This document shows positions 12,466-24,190 of a stretch of DNA of 64,000 nucleotides, piece after piece. Source of the stretch: Cladosporium sp. IMV 00045 (taxonomy: Eukaryota > Ascomycota > Dothideomycetes > Cladosporiales > Cladosporiaceae). The stretch spans positions 1 through 64,000 of the forward strand of contig MSJI02000627.1 of assembly GCA_001931905.2 (NCBI GenBank), given 5' to 3'. The position numbers and the translations under genes were made by a program. Below the pieces are notes generated by a model that had not been told where the DNA came from, did not search any database, and was given only the letters and a program-made list of their open reading frames with translations. Numbering within the stretch: position 1 is the first letter of the stretch; every line of letters starts with the position of its first letter.

Positions 12466-13732
12466 ATGTCCGCTGGCAGCAACATCACAATCTTCAAAAA
12501 CTGCCGTGTGTGCAGGGACGGCAGGCTGGTTGAAAGTGAGCGCTTAGCCGTATCAAACGACACTGGCCTGCTGGTGGACGAGGTGCCTCCTTCCTCCAGC
12601 GAGAACACGATCGACCTGGGTGGTGCCATAATTGCACCGGGACTCATCGAGCTGCAGACTAATGGCATGCGTGGATTCCATTTCACGCACTTCGATGATA
12701 GAGAAAGCTACGCGCAGAAACTATTCGAGGTCGCGAGCTACCTCCCGAGTACTGGCTGTACTGCTTTCTATGCCACTATACCAACAGTCTCGAGCGATGA
12801 CTTCAGAAAGGTACAGCCTGTCAAAAAATTACAACATCAAGGTATCACAGCCACTAAAGTGGCACCCATAGATTCTACCCTCCCTAGAACCCAGGTCGAT
12901 ACCGAAATCAGCCGCTCTATTGGGTGCGCATGCTGAAGGTCCTTACCTGCATCCAACCAAGAAAGGCGCACACAACTCTTCTCTCTTTTACGATGCCTCC
13001 AGGTCACCGGTAGACGTGTACGGGTCTATTGCAAGGTCCTCCAAGACCCTCAAGCTCGTCACTTTGGCGCCCGAGCTTGAGAACTCTACCGACTTGGTCG
13101 AGGATCTTACGAGGAAAGGCATTCGCGTTTCCTTGGGCCATTCCACAGCAAGCTACGCACAAGGCATGGATGCAGTGAAAGCAGGAGCGAGCTGCCTAAC
13201 GCATACCTTGAACGCAATGGCACCTCTGCATCATCGGGATCCAGGTCTTGCGGGTCTGGTCACAGCATCTCCTTCAGCTCCTCACACCAGTCCATACTTT
13301 AGCATCATCCCTGACGGCAACCATTTGCACCCATCTGTAGCCACCATGCTGTTTCGCGCCAACCCAAGCAAGTGCATCGTGATCACCGACAGTATCGAAC
13401 TGGCCGGCCTGCCGGATGGCACTTATCCCGGGCACGCACAGATCCCTTTCAACCAGACCAAGAAAGGGTCTCGAGTGGTCATTGAAGGCACAGAGACGCT
13501 GATCGGGGGATGTGCCGGGTTGGGCGAGTGCGTCAAGAACCTGATCACATGGAGTGGCTGCAGTGTCGCCGAGGCTGTGAGGTGTGCGACGGAGAATATC
13601 GCGGAGCTGATGGGCGATGGTGTCAGAGGGAAATTGGAGGGTGGCAGGCGAGCGGACTTTATCGTCTTGAGTGACGAAGGCGAGGTGTTGCAGACATGGA
13701 TTTTGGGTAAGAAGGTGTGGCCGAGGTCTTGA
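12466..13732 (+). CDS. N-acetylglucosamine-6-phosphate deacetylase
   Basis: Amidohydrolase-superfamily enzyme that removes acetate from GlcNAc-6-phosphate to give glucosamine-6-phosphate, in chitin-derived amino-sugar use. Two exons, 12466-12810 and 12872-13732, with a 61-nt intron; about 401 aa, the family norm. Visible are the N-terminal beta-sandwich and IIAPGLIELQTNG entry, the metal-binding GAHAEGP motif (about residue 133), GHSTAS (about 208), LTHTLNAMAPLHHRDPG (about 228), and ITDSIELAG carrying the catalytic Asp (about 304). The intron removes a frame change exactly before the conserved LLGAHAEGP segment, which supports the model. No other genes of the GlcNAc pathway (kinase, deaminase, transporter) are adjacent, unlike the clustered arrangement in yeasts such as Candida. 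Confidence 0.93.
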
Positions 13733-14381
13733 TTCGGCGACGTTGCCAGAATGCTTCTTTTGTGTCGCTTGCCGCGTCTGTCTATATGTCACATTTGGAT
13801 TTTGACAGACGCTTGAAAATGTCTCACTTTTTCTCGGCTGCTTCTGACTGGTCAATTTGACAGAAAAGGCTGGGATGTCACGTACGTTTTACTCGGAACT
13901 TGTCGCAAGTCGCTACTTGGATGTTTCGAAACTCCTGCTTTGACCTCATCTCTCGGCGGCAGCCGCGTATCCCCGTTCGCAAGTACGAGAGTACAACTTC
14001 ATCCCATCCATCGAATCCCTGCCTCAGAAACATCGAATGCCGGATTGACGCACTATGAGACAAAACTTCTTGACTTTGGTGTATCATCAACTAACCGTCC
14101 CCCGCAATGAAACTGAGGACGTCTGGGCGAACTTGTCTAGACCTCAGTGTGGTCAGAATGAACGTAAGTACTTAAAGACTGTCGATGATTAGCATTGCAC
14201 ACCTTCTTCTACACACCCATCTCAAAGCGCTCTGGTAGTCGCACTCTCTTCTATCTTCCTGTCTTTCGTTTTTTGCGCTCTGTGAGCTGCATTTGCCTTT
14301 TTCTTCTCTTTCGTCATACATTCGTTTCAAGGCACAGGTGCCCCGTCAAAACTCGACAAAGTCTAAAGGAAATCAACCAAG
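13733..14381. promoter_or_regulatory. Upstream region of secreted Ser/Thr-rich protein gene
   Basis: No gene is visible. The last 190 bases before the start at 14382 are strongly pyrimidine-rich (many CTTT/TCTT tracts), typical of the transcription-start region and 5' leader of highly expressed filamentous fungal genes. Confidence 0.5.
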
Positions 14382-16844
14382 ATGAGACTCCACAACATTG
14401 CTGCGGCTTCGGTAGCCTCTTTCGCTTTCGTCGACGCTCGTTGGACCCCATTCGCGCCGAACAAGCGCGAGGCCCTCCCCCAGGAAGACCTCTGTCCCTG
14501 CGGAGACAACTCAGGATACTTGGAAGCCACTACAACGATAACAATCACGGAGACTGCCACCGCTGGTGGTGAGGCTACGATTACTGAGACGACCACGATA
14601 ACCGAGAGCGGAGCTGCTGGCGGCTCTGATCAAGCTACGATCACTATCACCGATGTTTCGACCATTACCGAGACTCAGACTGGCGAAGGCGGCGGCTACA
14701 TTACTGTTACCGAAACTGCAGCAGCAGAATCTGGTGCGGGTCGAATTACTATCACTGAAACTGCGCCTGCACAAGCTCAGATTACCATCACTCAAACTAC
14801 CACGGAAACCCAAGCGGCTGGCGGCGAAGGGCAAGGCAGCGTTGTGACAGTGACTCAGCAAGCTGGAGGATCTGATGGAAACTCGGAAGGAGGATCTGGC
14901 GGCGGCCCATCGATCGTGACAATCACCCAAGGTAGCGGAGGCTCTGGCGCTTCAACTCTTTCCAGCGCGCAGCCCTCTGCCAGCGAAGCCTCTCCTGAAG
15001 GCAGCTCTGCCGCTGCTCCCTACCCCGTCCCCGGCGGCAACCAAACGTCAATCGCGCCTTCGGGCTCCGGCACCGGAATTTCTGGAGTTGGCTCGCCTTC
15101 GACGACTTTGCTTCAGACCTCCACTGAGGCGAACGGAGCTGAGATCACGATTACCATCACTCAATCTTCGCCTCCATCCGCTTCCAGCGAGGTTTCATCC
15201 GAAATGAGCAGCGCTCCTATTTCTGAGGCTAGCACTGCTGCTATCACCTCATCCCCAGCCAGCTCTAGCGAGGCCTCTCCTGAGATGAGCAGCTCGTCAG
15301 TGCCCTACCCGGCTCCGGAAGGCAACAGCACCATCATCGCGCCGTCAGGCACCGGCAGCCCTGCGAGCGAGTCAATTTTGACCTCGACTGCGGAATTTGC
15401 ATCTAGCACGGGCGTCGAGGCCGCTTCATCAGCCGGACAAGATGGCGGAGAGTCGATCATGACTTCGGCCACGGCTGATAGTGAATCGCCCGAAAGCACT
15501 GCTCCTTCAAGCCCCAGTGATGTGCCTTACCCAGCACCCGGAGGAAACAGCTCTATCATCGCTCCATCTGGAACAGGCAGCTCTGCGATCGAGTCAGCTT
15601 TGACTTCGAGCGCAGAGCTTGCAAGCAGCGCCGGGATTACCACCACAGGCAGTGGAAGCGCTGCTACTGCAACTTCTGAAGCCAGCGGCGAGGGTGAACA
15701 GATCTCCGAAGCAAGCGGTAGCGTTCCGGTTAGCACTGTAACCGAGTACTCAACTCAAGTCAATGGGGATTCGACGACCGAAATTCCCCTGGCCATTTCG
15801 ACGCTGTACTCGACTATTGTGAGCACCGGCGCAGGCGTTACGAGCGAAATTCCCATCGGAACCGAGATTCTGTACTCGACAATGACTCTAGACGGCGGCG
15901 CCGCAACGAGCGTCGTAGCAATTGAAACTCAAACGGCATACTCCACCCTTGTCGACGAGACGCCCGACAGCTCGAGCGTTGTCCCTATCGCGACTGACGT
16001 CGCAACCGAGACTCAATATACAACGATCACCGAAGAAGGAGGCTCGGCTACGACTGTGATCCCCGTTGGAACTTCCACTGGGTACACGACGATCGTGAGC
16101 ACCTTGTCGGATCAGTACAGCCGCATCCCCATTTCCACTGCGATCAGCTACTCCACTCTCATTGAAGAGGGCGGCGTCGTGTCGTCTGTGGTTCCAATCG
16201 GAACGCAGACGGTTGATGTGGCGGGAAGCGAGAGCAGCCCGACAGGCTCTCCTGACACTGAAGCCTCCGAATTATCTGGACTTTACCCAGCAGGTAACAG
16301 CACGTCCATCGCTCCGTCAGGCTCCGCCGCAGTTCCTTCGTCCACAGCTTCAACGGCCATCACCAGCGCGCCGGAATCTGGCCCAACCGGCAGCAGTGCC
16401 GAGGAAAGCAGCGCAGCTACCGGCGTCGAGGCCTCTCCCCAGCCGACTGATTCCCTGGAGGGCGAGGGCGAGGGCGATGAAGCCACGACAACGGCATCTG
16501 ATTCCTCTGAGGCAAACGATGAAGGCACCGACGTTGACGCTTCTCCAGACAGCCCCGAGGCCGGTTCAAACGAGACACCTGAAGCAAGCACCGAGGGAGG
16601 CGAAGGCGAAACTCAATATGGATACGGATCTGCGGGAGAGTCCAGTGCTGAGGCCAGCGAGAGCGATGCACCTTCTGACGACAATTCGGCCACTACCCCT
16701 GCAAACGACGAGGGAGCTGAGGGAGAGAGCCAAAGCCCCGAGGCTGCCGATACGGAAGCATCGCCAGAAGACAGCGCTGAAGAGGGAACCGCGCCTCCTG
16801 CGCCTTACGAGAGGCGCCATGCTAGGTCTTTCAAGTGGTTTTAA
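14382..16844 (+). CDS. Secreted Ser/Thr/Ala-rich repeat protein (cell-wall or mucin-like)
   Basis: Single exon, 820 aa. An N-terminal signal peptide (MRLHNIAAASVASFAFVDA) is followed by low-complexity sequence that would be heavily O-glycosylated. Three repeat types are visible: TITET-type Thr/Ile repeats (about residues 45-180); four spaced copies of a Y-P-x-P-x-G-N-x-(S/T)-I-A-P-S-G motif (about 210, 305, 383 and 630); and a run of about six 30-residue units of the form YST...VVPIxT (about 450-610). The tail is acidic and ends in a basic RRHARSFKWF, with no hydrophobic GPI-anchor signal. A KRE site shortly after the signal peptide could be cut by a Kex2-like protease. It is likely extracellular or loosely wall-bound. 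No conserved enzymatic domain is seen, and the specific role is unknown. Confidence 0.8.
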   Translation: MRLHNIAAASVASFAFVDARWTPFAPNKREALPQEDLCPCGDNSGYLEATTTITITETATAGGEATITETTTITESGAAGGSDQATITITDVSTITETQTGEGGGYITVTETAAAESGAGRITITETAPAQAQITITQTTTETQAAGGEGQGSVVTVTQQAGGSDGNSEGGSGGGPSIVTITQGSGGSGASTLSSAQPSASEASPEGSSAAAPYPVPGGNQTSIAPSGSGTGISGVGSPSTTLLQTSTEANGAEITITITQSSPPSASSEVSSEMSSAPISEASTAAITSSPASSSEASPEMSSSSVPYPAPEGNSTIIAPSGTGSPASESILTSTAEFASSTGVEAASSAGQDGGESIMTSATADSESPESTAPSSPSDVPYPAPGGNSSIIAPSGTGSSAIESALTSSAELASSAGITTTGSGSAATATSEASGEGEQISEASGSVPVSTVTEYSTQVNGDSTTEIPLAISTLYSTIVSTGAGVTSEIPIGTEILYSTMTLDGGAATSVVAIETQTAYSTLVDETPDSSSVVPIATDVATETQYTTITEEGGSATTVIPVGTSTGYTTIVSTLSDQYSRIPISTAISYSTLIEEGGVVSSVVPIGTQTVDVAGSESSPTGSPDTEASELSGLYPAGNSTSIAPSGSAAVPSSTASTAITSAPESGPTGSSAEESSAATGVEASPQPTDSLEGEGEGDEATTTASDSSEANDEGTDVDASPDSPEAGSNETPEASTEGGEGETQYGYGSAGESSAEASESDAPSDDNSATTPANDEGAEGESQSPEAADTEASPEDSAEEGTAPPAPYERRHARSFKWF

Positions 16845-17918
16845 AAAAGTGAGCGACGAAGACCACGGCATTCGGACTACGGCATGTGGGCTATGGCGTG
16901 CTACTGGCTGATCAGAAGTCCGAGAGAGCATCAAAGGTCTTCTTGCAACATTACTCCGACTTTATTTCCTGTTGAACGAGACGACATCCCCTTTTTGACT
17001 TCACGACACTCCTTGCATATAAATTTCGTGGCTTTCCATCATGTAGCAGTACATACACATGCAAACGTTTCCAAATTGCAAAGAAACAGAACATTAAAAG
17101 TGTTTCCAATCTCAACTCCACTTTCAGATTTCTAAGGTTCAAACCCCAAGCTACGCCCATACCATGCATACACGCGCCTCGAGCAAATCGGCACTGGCTG
17201 CGAGCCTCTCACCGACAGGCAAGTAAATCCACCACCCCATCATATCCATAACAAGACTCCTCGCTCCGCACATCCCCCTCCTCTCCTTCCTCCTCCTCCT
17301 CCTCATGAGCATTACCACCAACCCTTCCAGAACCAACCATCTCCCTCCCACAACCCCTCGCCAACATCCCCTCAATAATTGCGGCCGAGTCTCCAACTTC
17401 ATTCTTACTCTTCAAACCGCTCAGAGAATCACATTTTGCCAACGATGGCGAGTCGGCGGAATGGGCGAAGTCGCATTCGTTGGCTATGATGAAGGCGTCG
17501 AGTTCTACGGAAGGTTTCCGTCAGAGATCTGTGGGTTTGGGAAGGACAGGGGGAGAATGGATACCGGCGAAGAGGATGTGGCAGTCCATCGTTTTTCAAG
17601 TAACGGGTTTGCTTGTTGGATTCAGGTGTTGATGCGGAAGTTTGAGCTGCTGGTGGCGGTGTTGGGAATGAGAGCAAGAAAGCGAATATTGAGTGTGTTA
17701 GGAGATACACGTATTGGACACGAAAGATTCAGATCATAATGGCATGGCGTCCACCGTTTGCGAGGGTGATGTAACCCAGCCACATGTCGAGAATGGTCAA
17801 TATGGGATAGAACCAGCTTTGTGTGGTGTTTGCTGCTGCCCGCCGTGACGAAGTGGCAAGAGCCTCGTGACAGAATTGAACGTCTATCAAACTTCAGCAG
17901 GAAGCAATCGACAACCCG
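16845..17918. other. Intergenic region with weak coding traces
   Basis: About 1.1 kb between the repeat-protein gene and a small membrane-protein gene. Short frames occur on both strands without recognisable families; the best candidate is listed separately. Confidence 0.4.
17209..17504 (-). CDS. Possible exon of an uncharacterised small gene
   Basis: A minus-strand open stretch of about 98 codons with natural-looking composition, including a Glu-rich run, starts after a plausible TAG acceptor (at 17505) and ends in TGA at 17209. No convincing first exon with an ATG could be placed upstream, and no family is recognised. The long plus-strand frame over the same bases is probably a shadow, or the reverse. 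Kept only as a weak candidate. Confidence 0.18.
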
Positions 17919-18278
17919 TCAGCTCATGGGACGAAGGAAAAAATGCCGACAGGAATGCAGTGATTGAGAGACAAAAAGCACGATGAAACAAATGAACCTC
18001 ATGATATACCAAAGCAAACCCAATGCATTCAACAAGAAAACAAGTCCAGGCAAGGGCGTCCTAAACCCCCAACCTCCAATTTCCTCGAAGGGTATGCAAA
18101 CCAGAAGAGCATCTAACAACATGCCAGCTATGCGTGCGCCGATGATCCGTGCCTGCCGTGTATCCCCATGTTCGGACCTCATAGCAACAGCGTCTAGCAG
18201 TGAAAGACTCGGAAAAAGAAGAACCAAACCAGCGCGCAAAGCCTTCCAAGTTGATCCAGCGGACCCTGCCGCTGACAT
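17919..18278 (-). CDS. Small hydrophobic membrane protein, unknown function
   Basis: 119 aa if translation starts at the internal Met at 18278, chosen because the preceding in-frame sequence is Phe/His-rich and reads like a leader. Three hydrophobic segments are visible: one around LVLLFPSLSLLDAVAM, one around IAGMLLDALLVCIPF, and a long C-terminal one containing GLVFLLNALGLLWYIM and FICFIVLF. No family was recognised. It sits just downstream of, and on the same strand as, the TBC-protein gene. It could be read as part of that gene's 3' transcript, but length and hydrophobic pattern favour a separate small gene. Confidence 0.45.
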   Translation of the reverse strand: MSAAGSAGSTWKALRAGLVLLFPSLSLLDAVAMRSEHGDTRQARIIGARIAGMLLDALLVCIPFEEIGGWGFRTPLPGLVFLLNALGLLWYIMRFICFIVLFVSQSLHSCRHFFLRPMS

Positions 18279-18473
18279 CCGTATTCGTGAACGCTGGTAG
18301 ATAGAGTGATGGTGATGAAAAAGATTGGTGAAAAAGCCATAATAAAGATTCCGCAGGGTGGTTGATATTCGGGGTATAGGGATTGATTCTGTACAAAAGG
18401 GCAAATCACAAAGGCCGGAGGATTGTGGAGACATTCGCATTTCCTGTTTGCGAGATGATGGGACTGAGCGGCT

Positions 18474-21400
18474 CTACTTGGAGTTCAGCATCGATTGAAC
18501 ACTGGCCAGGCGCTGCTTGAGGGAGTCGTGATCGGAGAGCGTCTGTGAAATGATAGTCAGCAACGAGCGTCTTATAACGCACTTGAGGGGATCCATCCCT
18601 ACCTGCGCATGCATCATCTTAGCGTTAACGAACTCCCTCTCCATCTCATCCAACTCCTCCTTGAGGGCGCGGTTCTCATTCTGCACCTCGATGTTGCGCT
18701 GCATGATGCGGTCCATCTCCGCCTTGAGTTTCTCCTCAACCTCGGCGGGCTGCTGGTCGACCATTTTCTGGAACTCGACGACCTGCACTTTCAAGCCTTC
18801 GTTGTCGTCCGCGAGCGTGTCGTTGTCCATTTTCAACCGCACCATGTCTGAGGCCATGTTGACGTGCTCGACGTCGTGTTGCTGCGCGCGCTCTTCCAGA
18901 GTTCGGACATAGGAGGTCAGGTGCGTGTTGCTGGAGCGGAGGGTTTCGAGTTCCTGCTCTGTTTCTTTGGCCAGGCGTTGGGATTCTTCCCATTCGGCTG
19001 TGTATTGCGCCAGTGTCTCCTCGGTTATGACGACCGCTGTAGCGTCGTGGACCATCTCATCGGCGCGGTAGAGCTCCTTGTCAGCGCCGCCCGATACGGA
19101 GCCGAAGAAGCCTGAGTCTAGCAGCGAGGAAGCCGAGGGCGACTTGTCGATGTAAACATCAAAGAGCTTCTCTTTCAGGAAGTTCGTGATCTGTGACATA
19201 TCCTTCATCTCCAACAAAGCAGTCTTGTTGCGTTGCATAAGGACTATGCCGAACTTGAGAATCGCCGTCAAACCTTCCGAGAAAAGCAGATCGTAGACCC
19301 TCAGGACAAGCTGCAGTGGGAAGCGATAAGCGAAAAGCGTGAGGAACCATTGTGTGGCGTAGAGCTGGGGAGTGACGTGTCTTCTCTTGAGATGGCAGTA
19401 CAACGCAGGTTCGAGATCTTCGAGCAAGCGTTCAAATTTGTACAGGTGTAGGTGAAGGCCAGGCATTTCGGGTTCGAACAGCGAGCGGAGGTCGTACTTG
19501 TGCATAAGCCGGACAAGCAATGTGAAGGCTTCCTCCTCGCTCATGTTGAAAAGTAGGGGCATGGCAACGAAGTTGATACCTTGCGCGTAGCCCACTGCCT
19601 CGTCGAAAAGAGCATATGATTTACACAGACCGAAGAGGCCGTCCTGAAGCCCAGCGGACTGTGCATATTTGCTGAAGGATGTGCGGGCGCCCAGATCACG
19701 TCTGATTGTCTTTTCAAGTTTGGCCAGAGTCGCAGCGTCCCGCTTTTGCTTCTCTGCAAGAAGCTTGGTCTTCAACTCAGAGCTGGCACCGTCCACTGAC
19801 TGCGGTGGAGATGTGAGGGTTGAAGTGGCTGGCGTTGATGAATCGGAGTGTACACTTGAGCGCGAGGAAATCGCAGACTCCTTCTCCTTCTCGTTGACAC
19901 CTTGGCCGACGTAGCTGGAGTTGCCTCGCGACAACGGAGGCCTCTGTTCCGCTTCGGTTCCTCTGGCTTTCAGTGTCTTGTACAAGGCTTCCAGATCTTC
20001 ACTCTTGCTGTCTGCGAGAACCTGCCAAACAACGCCTCGAATCGCAGGAGGGATGCCATTTGCGATCGCCTTGGCGATTTCTGCACCACCGGTACGCTGC
20101 ACAACAGCAGGTCCTTCATATACCAAAGATTGCCACAGGTCCCAGTCTACAGGCGCAGACTCTGCGGCAGGTCCAGCTGTCATCCCAGACGCAGTTCCAG
20201 GAGGCAGTTTGCGGTCCACTGGTGGAGACTTGAGCAGAGACGACGCTCTTCTTGTCCTGGTCTCGGGATGTTCTTTGGTCGGGCTAGCAAGAGACTCCCT
20301 TGCAACGCTTTCTCCATCACCGTCCTCGATCGCCTCCTCGTGACCATGCTCTTCTTGCGCTCTGAGTGTTGCAAAGCGGTCTCTCAAGCTCGGCTTGAAG
20401 TCGTCTTCGGGACCGTCTGCGATAGATCCCAGCCTGGCGCCATCTGCAGACGCCATTGAGCTGCCGGTTCCTCTCCGCTCGAGTGGCCTGCCTTCTGAGC
20501 GTGATGCGACTGGCGATCGTGCCTTGCGGATGCTGCCCATCCTCCCAAAGAACGATCCGAGACCGCTTGATGCTTTGCGTGCCAGATTGCCGGGCTGTGG
20601 TGGTGGAGACATGTTGCCAGAAGAGTTCTTCCTAGGCGATGTTGCGGCCGACCCATTTGCGTCTGGAAACAACTCCTTGACAGGTGATTGCCTGCCTGAC
20701 GGCGTCTCTCGTGCTACTTGGTCAAGATCGCTGGGAACAGGCTGGCTGACGTTGACAGGAAATCTCGGCGAGACACTGCGCTGTCTGCCATGGAAAGGCT
20801 TTTGTGGTGCGGTCGTGGAGTTTCGCTGTGTCGACGAGGACTTGGAAGGTGAGGATGGCTCCGATGGGAACGCCCCAGGTGCTGCTGAATCGAGAGCGCC
20901 AGTATTGGCAGGGTTTGGCCCTGTGGGTGTAGGCGGTTCTACCTCGAGAGGTGGGTTGTTTGAAGTCTGCGACTCGTTTCTCGAGTGCGATCCTGCCATG
21001 TTTTCTGGTTGTGCGTCTTCTTTCTTTGTTTCACCGCCATCGCTATGCGGGGAGCTCGCGCCTTGTATACCCAGACCCTGGGCCTCGGGGTTCTGTTCAG
21101 TATTATCATCTTGCTTGCTGTCGCTGTCGCCGTTTGCTCGAGGTGTGTCTACGGCATCTTCAAATGCATCCTATGCGGGGTCAAGGTTAGCTTTTGAGCG
21201 GTGTTTTGATATAGATTCATTCCAACCAACGCATATAACATACCGGCTTTTCTGTGGGCGACTCATCCTCATCCCGCAGCTTCATTTCATTGCTCATGTT
21301 GGCGATGCTTAGGCTAATTGGGGATGCCTTGCTTTTTCTGGCTTCTTGACGACTGGCCCGACGACTTTGAGAGCGACTGCTCGGGCGGACACTCTTCCTC

Positions 21401-21624
21401 CGATCGGGAATTCCAGGTGCTTGGTTTCGCTGCTCGACGGGCTGCTGAGGGGACAAAGAGAACGAAGGGTCGGGCGAGGTCAGCGCAGACACATCGCTGC
21501 TATAGTCGGTCGTTCCGGGCGAGGTGGTGGTCGAGGTGACTTGCAGGTGGATGTCACCGTCGGGATCTGGGGATGTGGCTTGCTGTGCGCCTGCAGGAGC
21601 AGGGATGTCGTTTACCCTTGCCAT
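18474..21624 (-). CDS. TBC-domain Rab GTPase-activating protein (Gyp5-like)
   Basis: Predicted Rab GAP acting in vesicle traffic. Three exons from the right: 21624-21244, 21170-18603 and 18542-18474, giving about 1005 aa. The first intron (73 nt) was found because the main frame continues upstream of its first Met in sensible acidic sequence to an AG acceptor, and because the 127-codon upstream exon ends at a GTATGT donor. The N-terminal half is Ser/Pro-rich and disordered. The TBC domain follows (roughly residues 480-820), with IPPAIRGVVWQVLADS, GYAQGINFVAMPLL and the QWFLTLFAYRFPL region; the Arg finger lies in IRGVVW and the Gln finger in YATQWF. A coiled coil of about 150 residues closes the protein. 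The second intron (60 nt) is a multiple of three with no stop, so its retention would keep the frame. Coiled coil after TBC matches the Gyp5/EVI5 type. Confidence 0.87.
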
Positions 21625-23133
21625 GGATGGCGGAAAGGCTCACACGAGCGAGATCGACGGAGCCGCAGTCTGGAAGCTGCTTTGGCAAAGTATGGGATTG
21701 ATTGGGGGAATTGATTATTACTGGCGTCTTGGAAGAGATGATAGATGTTCAGGTGAGGCTCTGGAATACGAAGAATGAGAAGAGCAAAAGACCAACACAG
21801 CCATCGCTTGAGATCAGCATCCCAACTACTTGCTGCTATTGCTTGCGGCTCCTTCGTTGCTCGTGTCAACACTGCCCTGAGACATGATGGGGCCCCTTTG
21901 CGCATCGGAGTGGCTATGCCGGGAGAGAGGGTCTGCCGCAAAGCAGCAGCGGTAGCAACATGGGCGAGATGTCAACAAGCATTTCTACGTCAGAGTCTAT
22001 CCTCTGTTTCCCATCGCGACGACATGTTCTGGCCAGCAACCTCCACGAGATCTGAGAGAATCTGTGTTTTTAATCTTTTACTTCATTGCTCGACCACGGC
22101 CGGTCCATGAAGTAGTTCACGACTTCTGCAGCAGATTAACAGAGTACCTGGGTACAATATTATTATTGAATTACCCACCCAATAATCTCTCTCACATGCT
22201 GCGTCCAAGCGCAGGTACGTAAGCCCCCATCCTCCTGACGCAAATAGCCACGAGCCACGATGGTGGATGGCCTGCCAGCAGTCAGCCCTAGAGAATTGGA
22301 GATGAACTTGATTCCACCATTCCAAGAAGCCGAGCCCGATAGGCGTCTCACTGCCGGGCCTTGGGCATATTCGACCTCTGCATACGATAACAACAACAGT
22401 ACTGCAAGACGCGTCAACAAGACAGCGTGCTTACTGTTTTTGCAGCTCTACTTCAGCACATGTCAGTCTGACACGATCAACTCGTGTCGTGGACCTCTTA
22501 CTCGATAAGACTACCGCATTACCGCATGCGTCTAGCATGCATATCATCCATCGCATGCATACCTCACGGAGGTAGCTTCACGGAATCCTCTCTTGGAAGT
22601 CCTCGCCTAGCTCTACGGACATCCGTGTCCGATTTCGTGGTGTAGTGGTCTTCGGTTGTACCGCTAACCACATGTCTTCTCAACACTCTGCCCTTGGAAT
22701 GCACCTCCGGCAAACAAGCTCCACGGTGCTCTAATTCACTTTGGAGAGCGACAGTGAGGGCTGTAAATGCTGTGACTCGGACGTCTATGGGAGGCTTATA
22801 TGCCTTTCCCGGCCACGAACACTACGCTGTGGCTGAGATGCCCTGAGGCGATGTACTGGTTCGGCCTATGCAGAGTAAGGTAGGCAATTATTGGCCTACT
22901 GTCTCAACAACACGGTCGTATGTCGTTTAACTTGCAATATTGACCACAAACATCTTGTCGCCCATGACCCGCCAACATGCACTGCTGCACCATGAAGAGA
23001 CAAACTTCTTCTACCCTTTCGAAAGCTTCGATGCCATGGACAAGTACAAACAATTACCCGCACCATTTTTCACTTTCCGAATACTGCAACTCGTTAGATA
23101 TCATCAGCATTCGACAGATCAACTTCTGCACTC
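21625..23133. other. Intergenic region
   Basis: About 1.5 kb upstream of both the TBC gene and the next plus-strand gene. No conserved reading frame seen. A minus-strand open stretch near 22163-22420 resembles a signal-peptide protein but has no ATG. A tRNA A-box-like sequence near 22640 has no matching B box. Confidence 0.4.
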
Positions 23134-23658
23134 ATGAGGAGATATCAACGCCGGCTTCCCTGTTTCGCTAACACAACATGGCGATTCCAAGGGCACCGCG
23201 TTAACGCAGGAATGATAATAACCATCGGAGTTGTTGTTATCCTATTCATCGTGGGCCTTGTTACTGCTCTGGTGGTGGCTCGCCAGAAATCGAGCCGTTC
23301 GGAGATTTTGGAAGTACCCTTTGGACTCAACACGACTACGAGCCCTTACATTACCAGTACGAAGCCTCCGGGCGCGACATCTACATCTGGGGCGGCCACA
23401 TCGATGGCAACAGACTCGAGTAAGCGCTCCTCCACGAAAAAGCCAAAAACTTCATCAAGCACGTTTCCTAACACGCTCTCTGTCGAAGATCGTCCTACGC
23501 TCCACAATCCACCAAGAACGTTCTCGACCACCACTAGAGAGTCTGCGCCCAGCTCTGATGACGGGGCAACTTCAACTTCACAAAGCAACGATATAATGCC
23601 TTCTTTACCAAGTTTCAGGCTGCCGACAGACATGCCTGAGGGGCCGCCCATTGGGTGA
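23134..23658 (+). CDS. Putative single-span membrane protein with Ser/Thr-rich tail
   Basis: 174 aa from the first ATG, or about 148 aa from the Met at 23212 that directly precedes the membrane span. One strong hydrophobic segment (IITIGVVVILFIVGLVTALVVA) is followed by KSSRS and then a Ser/Thr/Pro-rich disordered region. No family is recognised. An AG acceptor just before the second Met allows an alternative upstream exon. It is the first of three consecutive putative single-span proteins with low-complexity extramembrane regions. Lineage-specific gene likely. Confidence 0.42.
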   Translation: MRRYQRRLPCFANTTWRFQGHRVNAGMIITIGVVVILFIVGLVTALVVARQKSSRSEILEVPFGLNTTTSPYITSTKPPGATSTSGAATSMATDSSKRSSTKKPKTSSSTFPNTLSVEDRPTLHNPPRTFSTTTRESAPSSDDGATSTSQSNDIMPSLPSFRLPTDMPEGPPIG

Positions 23659-24190
23659 GCAGAGCGCTTTGGCCAAAAGCCCACATCATTGTTTGCCAAT
23701 ACGACAGTGTATCCTCCTGTTGCAGGGAGGCCAAAACACAGGGTGGATAGGCCAGTGTATCGTGGTCATCGGATACATGAATAACAGAGCATGACCTCGT
23801 CATTAATGGATCAGAGTCTGGATTCTATTCAAGACATGAAGGTATGATTCACACTACAAATGGCAATGCGGCAAGCTACAGCATCTTACCATATGATGAA
23901 GAACAGTCTCAGAGGGCTTCTTGCACCGTTCGTTCTAGTAATCGAGACACGGGCAAACGATTTCGTCCTCGCCATCCACCTGCTGAGTGTCTCAGGTCCA
24001 ATCCCATTGTCCACAGATATTCGTTTCCTGCATGTTCCGCAAAAGCACAAGCACTGGAGTTTGCTATGTACTTCGAGCTGAGCCTTGGTATCTTAAGCGT
24101 GGTAACATAAATACATCTTGTTCCTTCCAATGGTTTCCCACTCACTCTCATGAAAGCCACAATCAAGCCTCTCGTTGACTGACCGCAATC

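Noticed and set aside
16162..16911. 249-codon plus-strand frame inside the secreted repeat-protein gene
   Set aside because: Arg/Pro/Gln-rich +1 shadow of the repetitive Ser/Thr/Ala codons.
22163..22420. Minus-strand frame that starts like a signal peptide (LLTRLAVLLLLSYAEVEYA) and could be a small secreted protein
   Set aside because: It has no ATG; the first codons are TTG, with an in-frame stop shortly upstream, and no convincing first exon could be placed.
22630..22720. tRNA-like A box (TGGTGTAGTGG)
   Set aside because: No B box or cloverleaf stems follow at tRNA distance.
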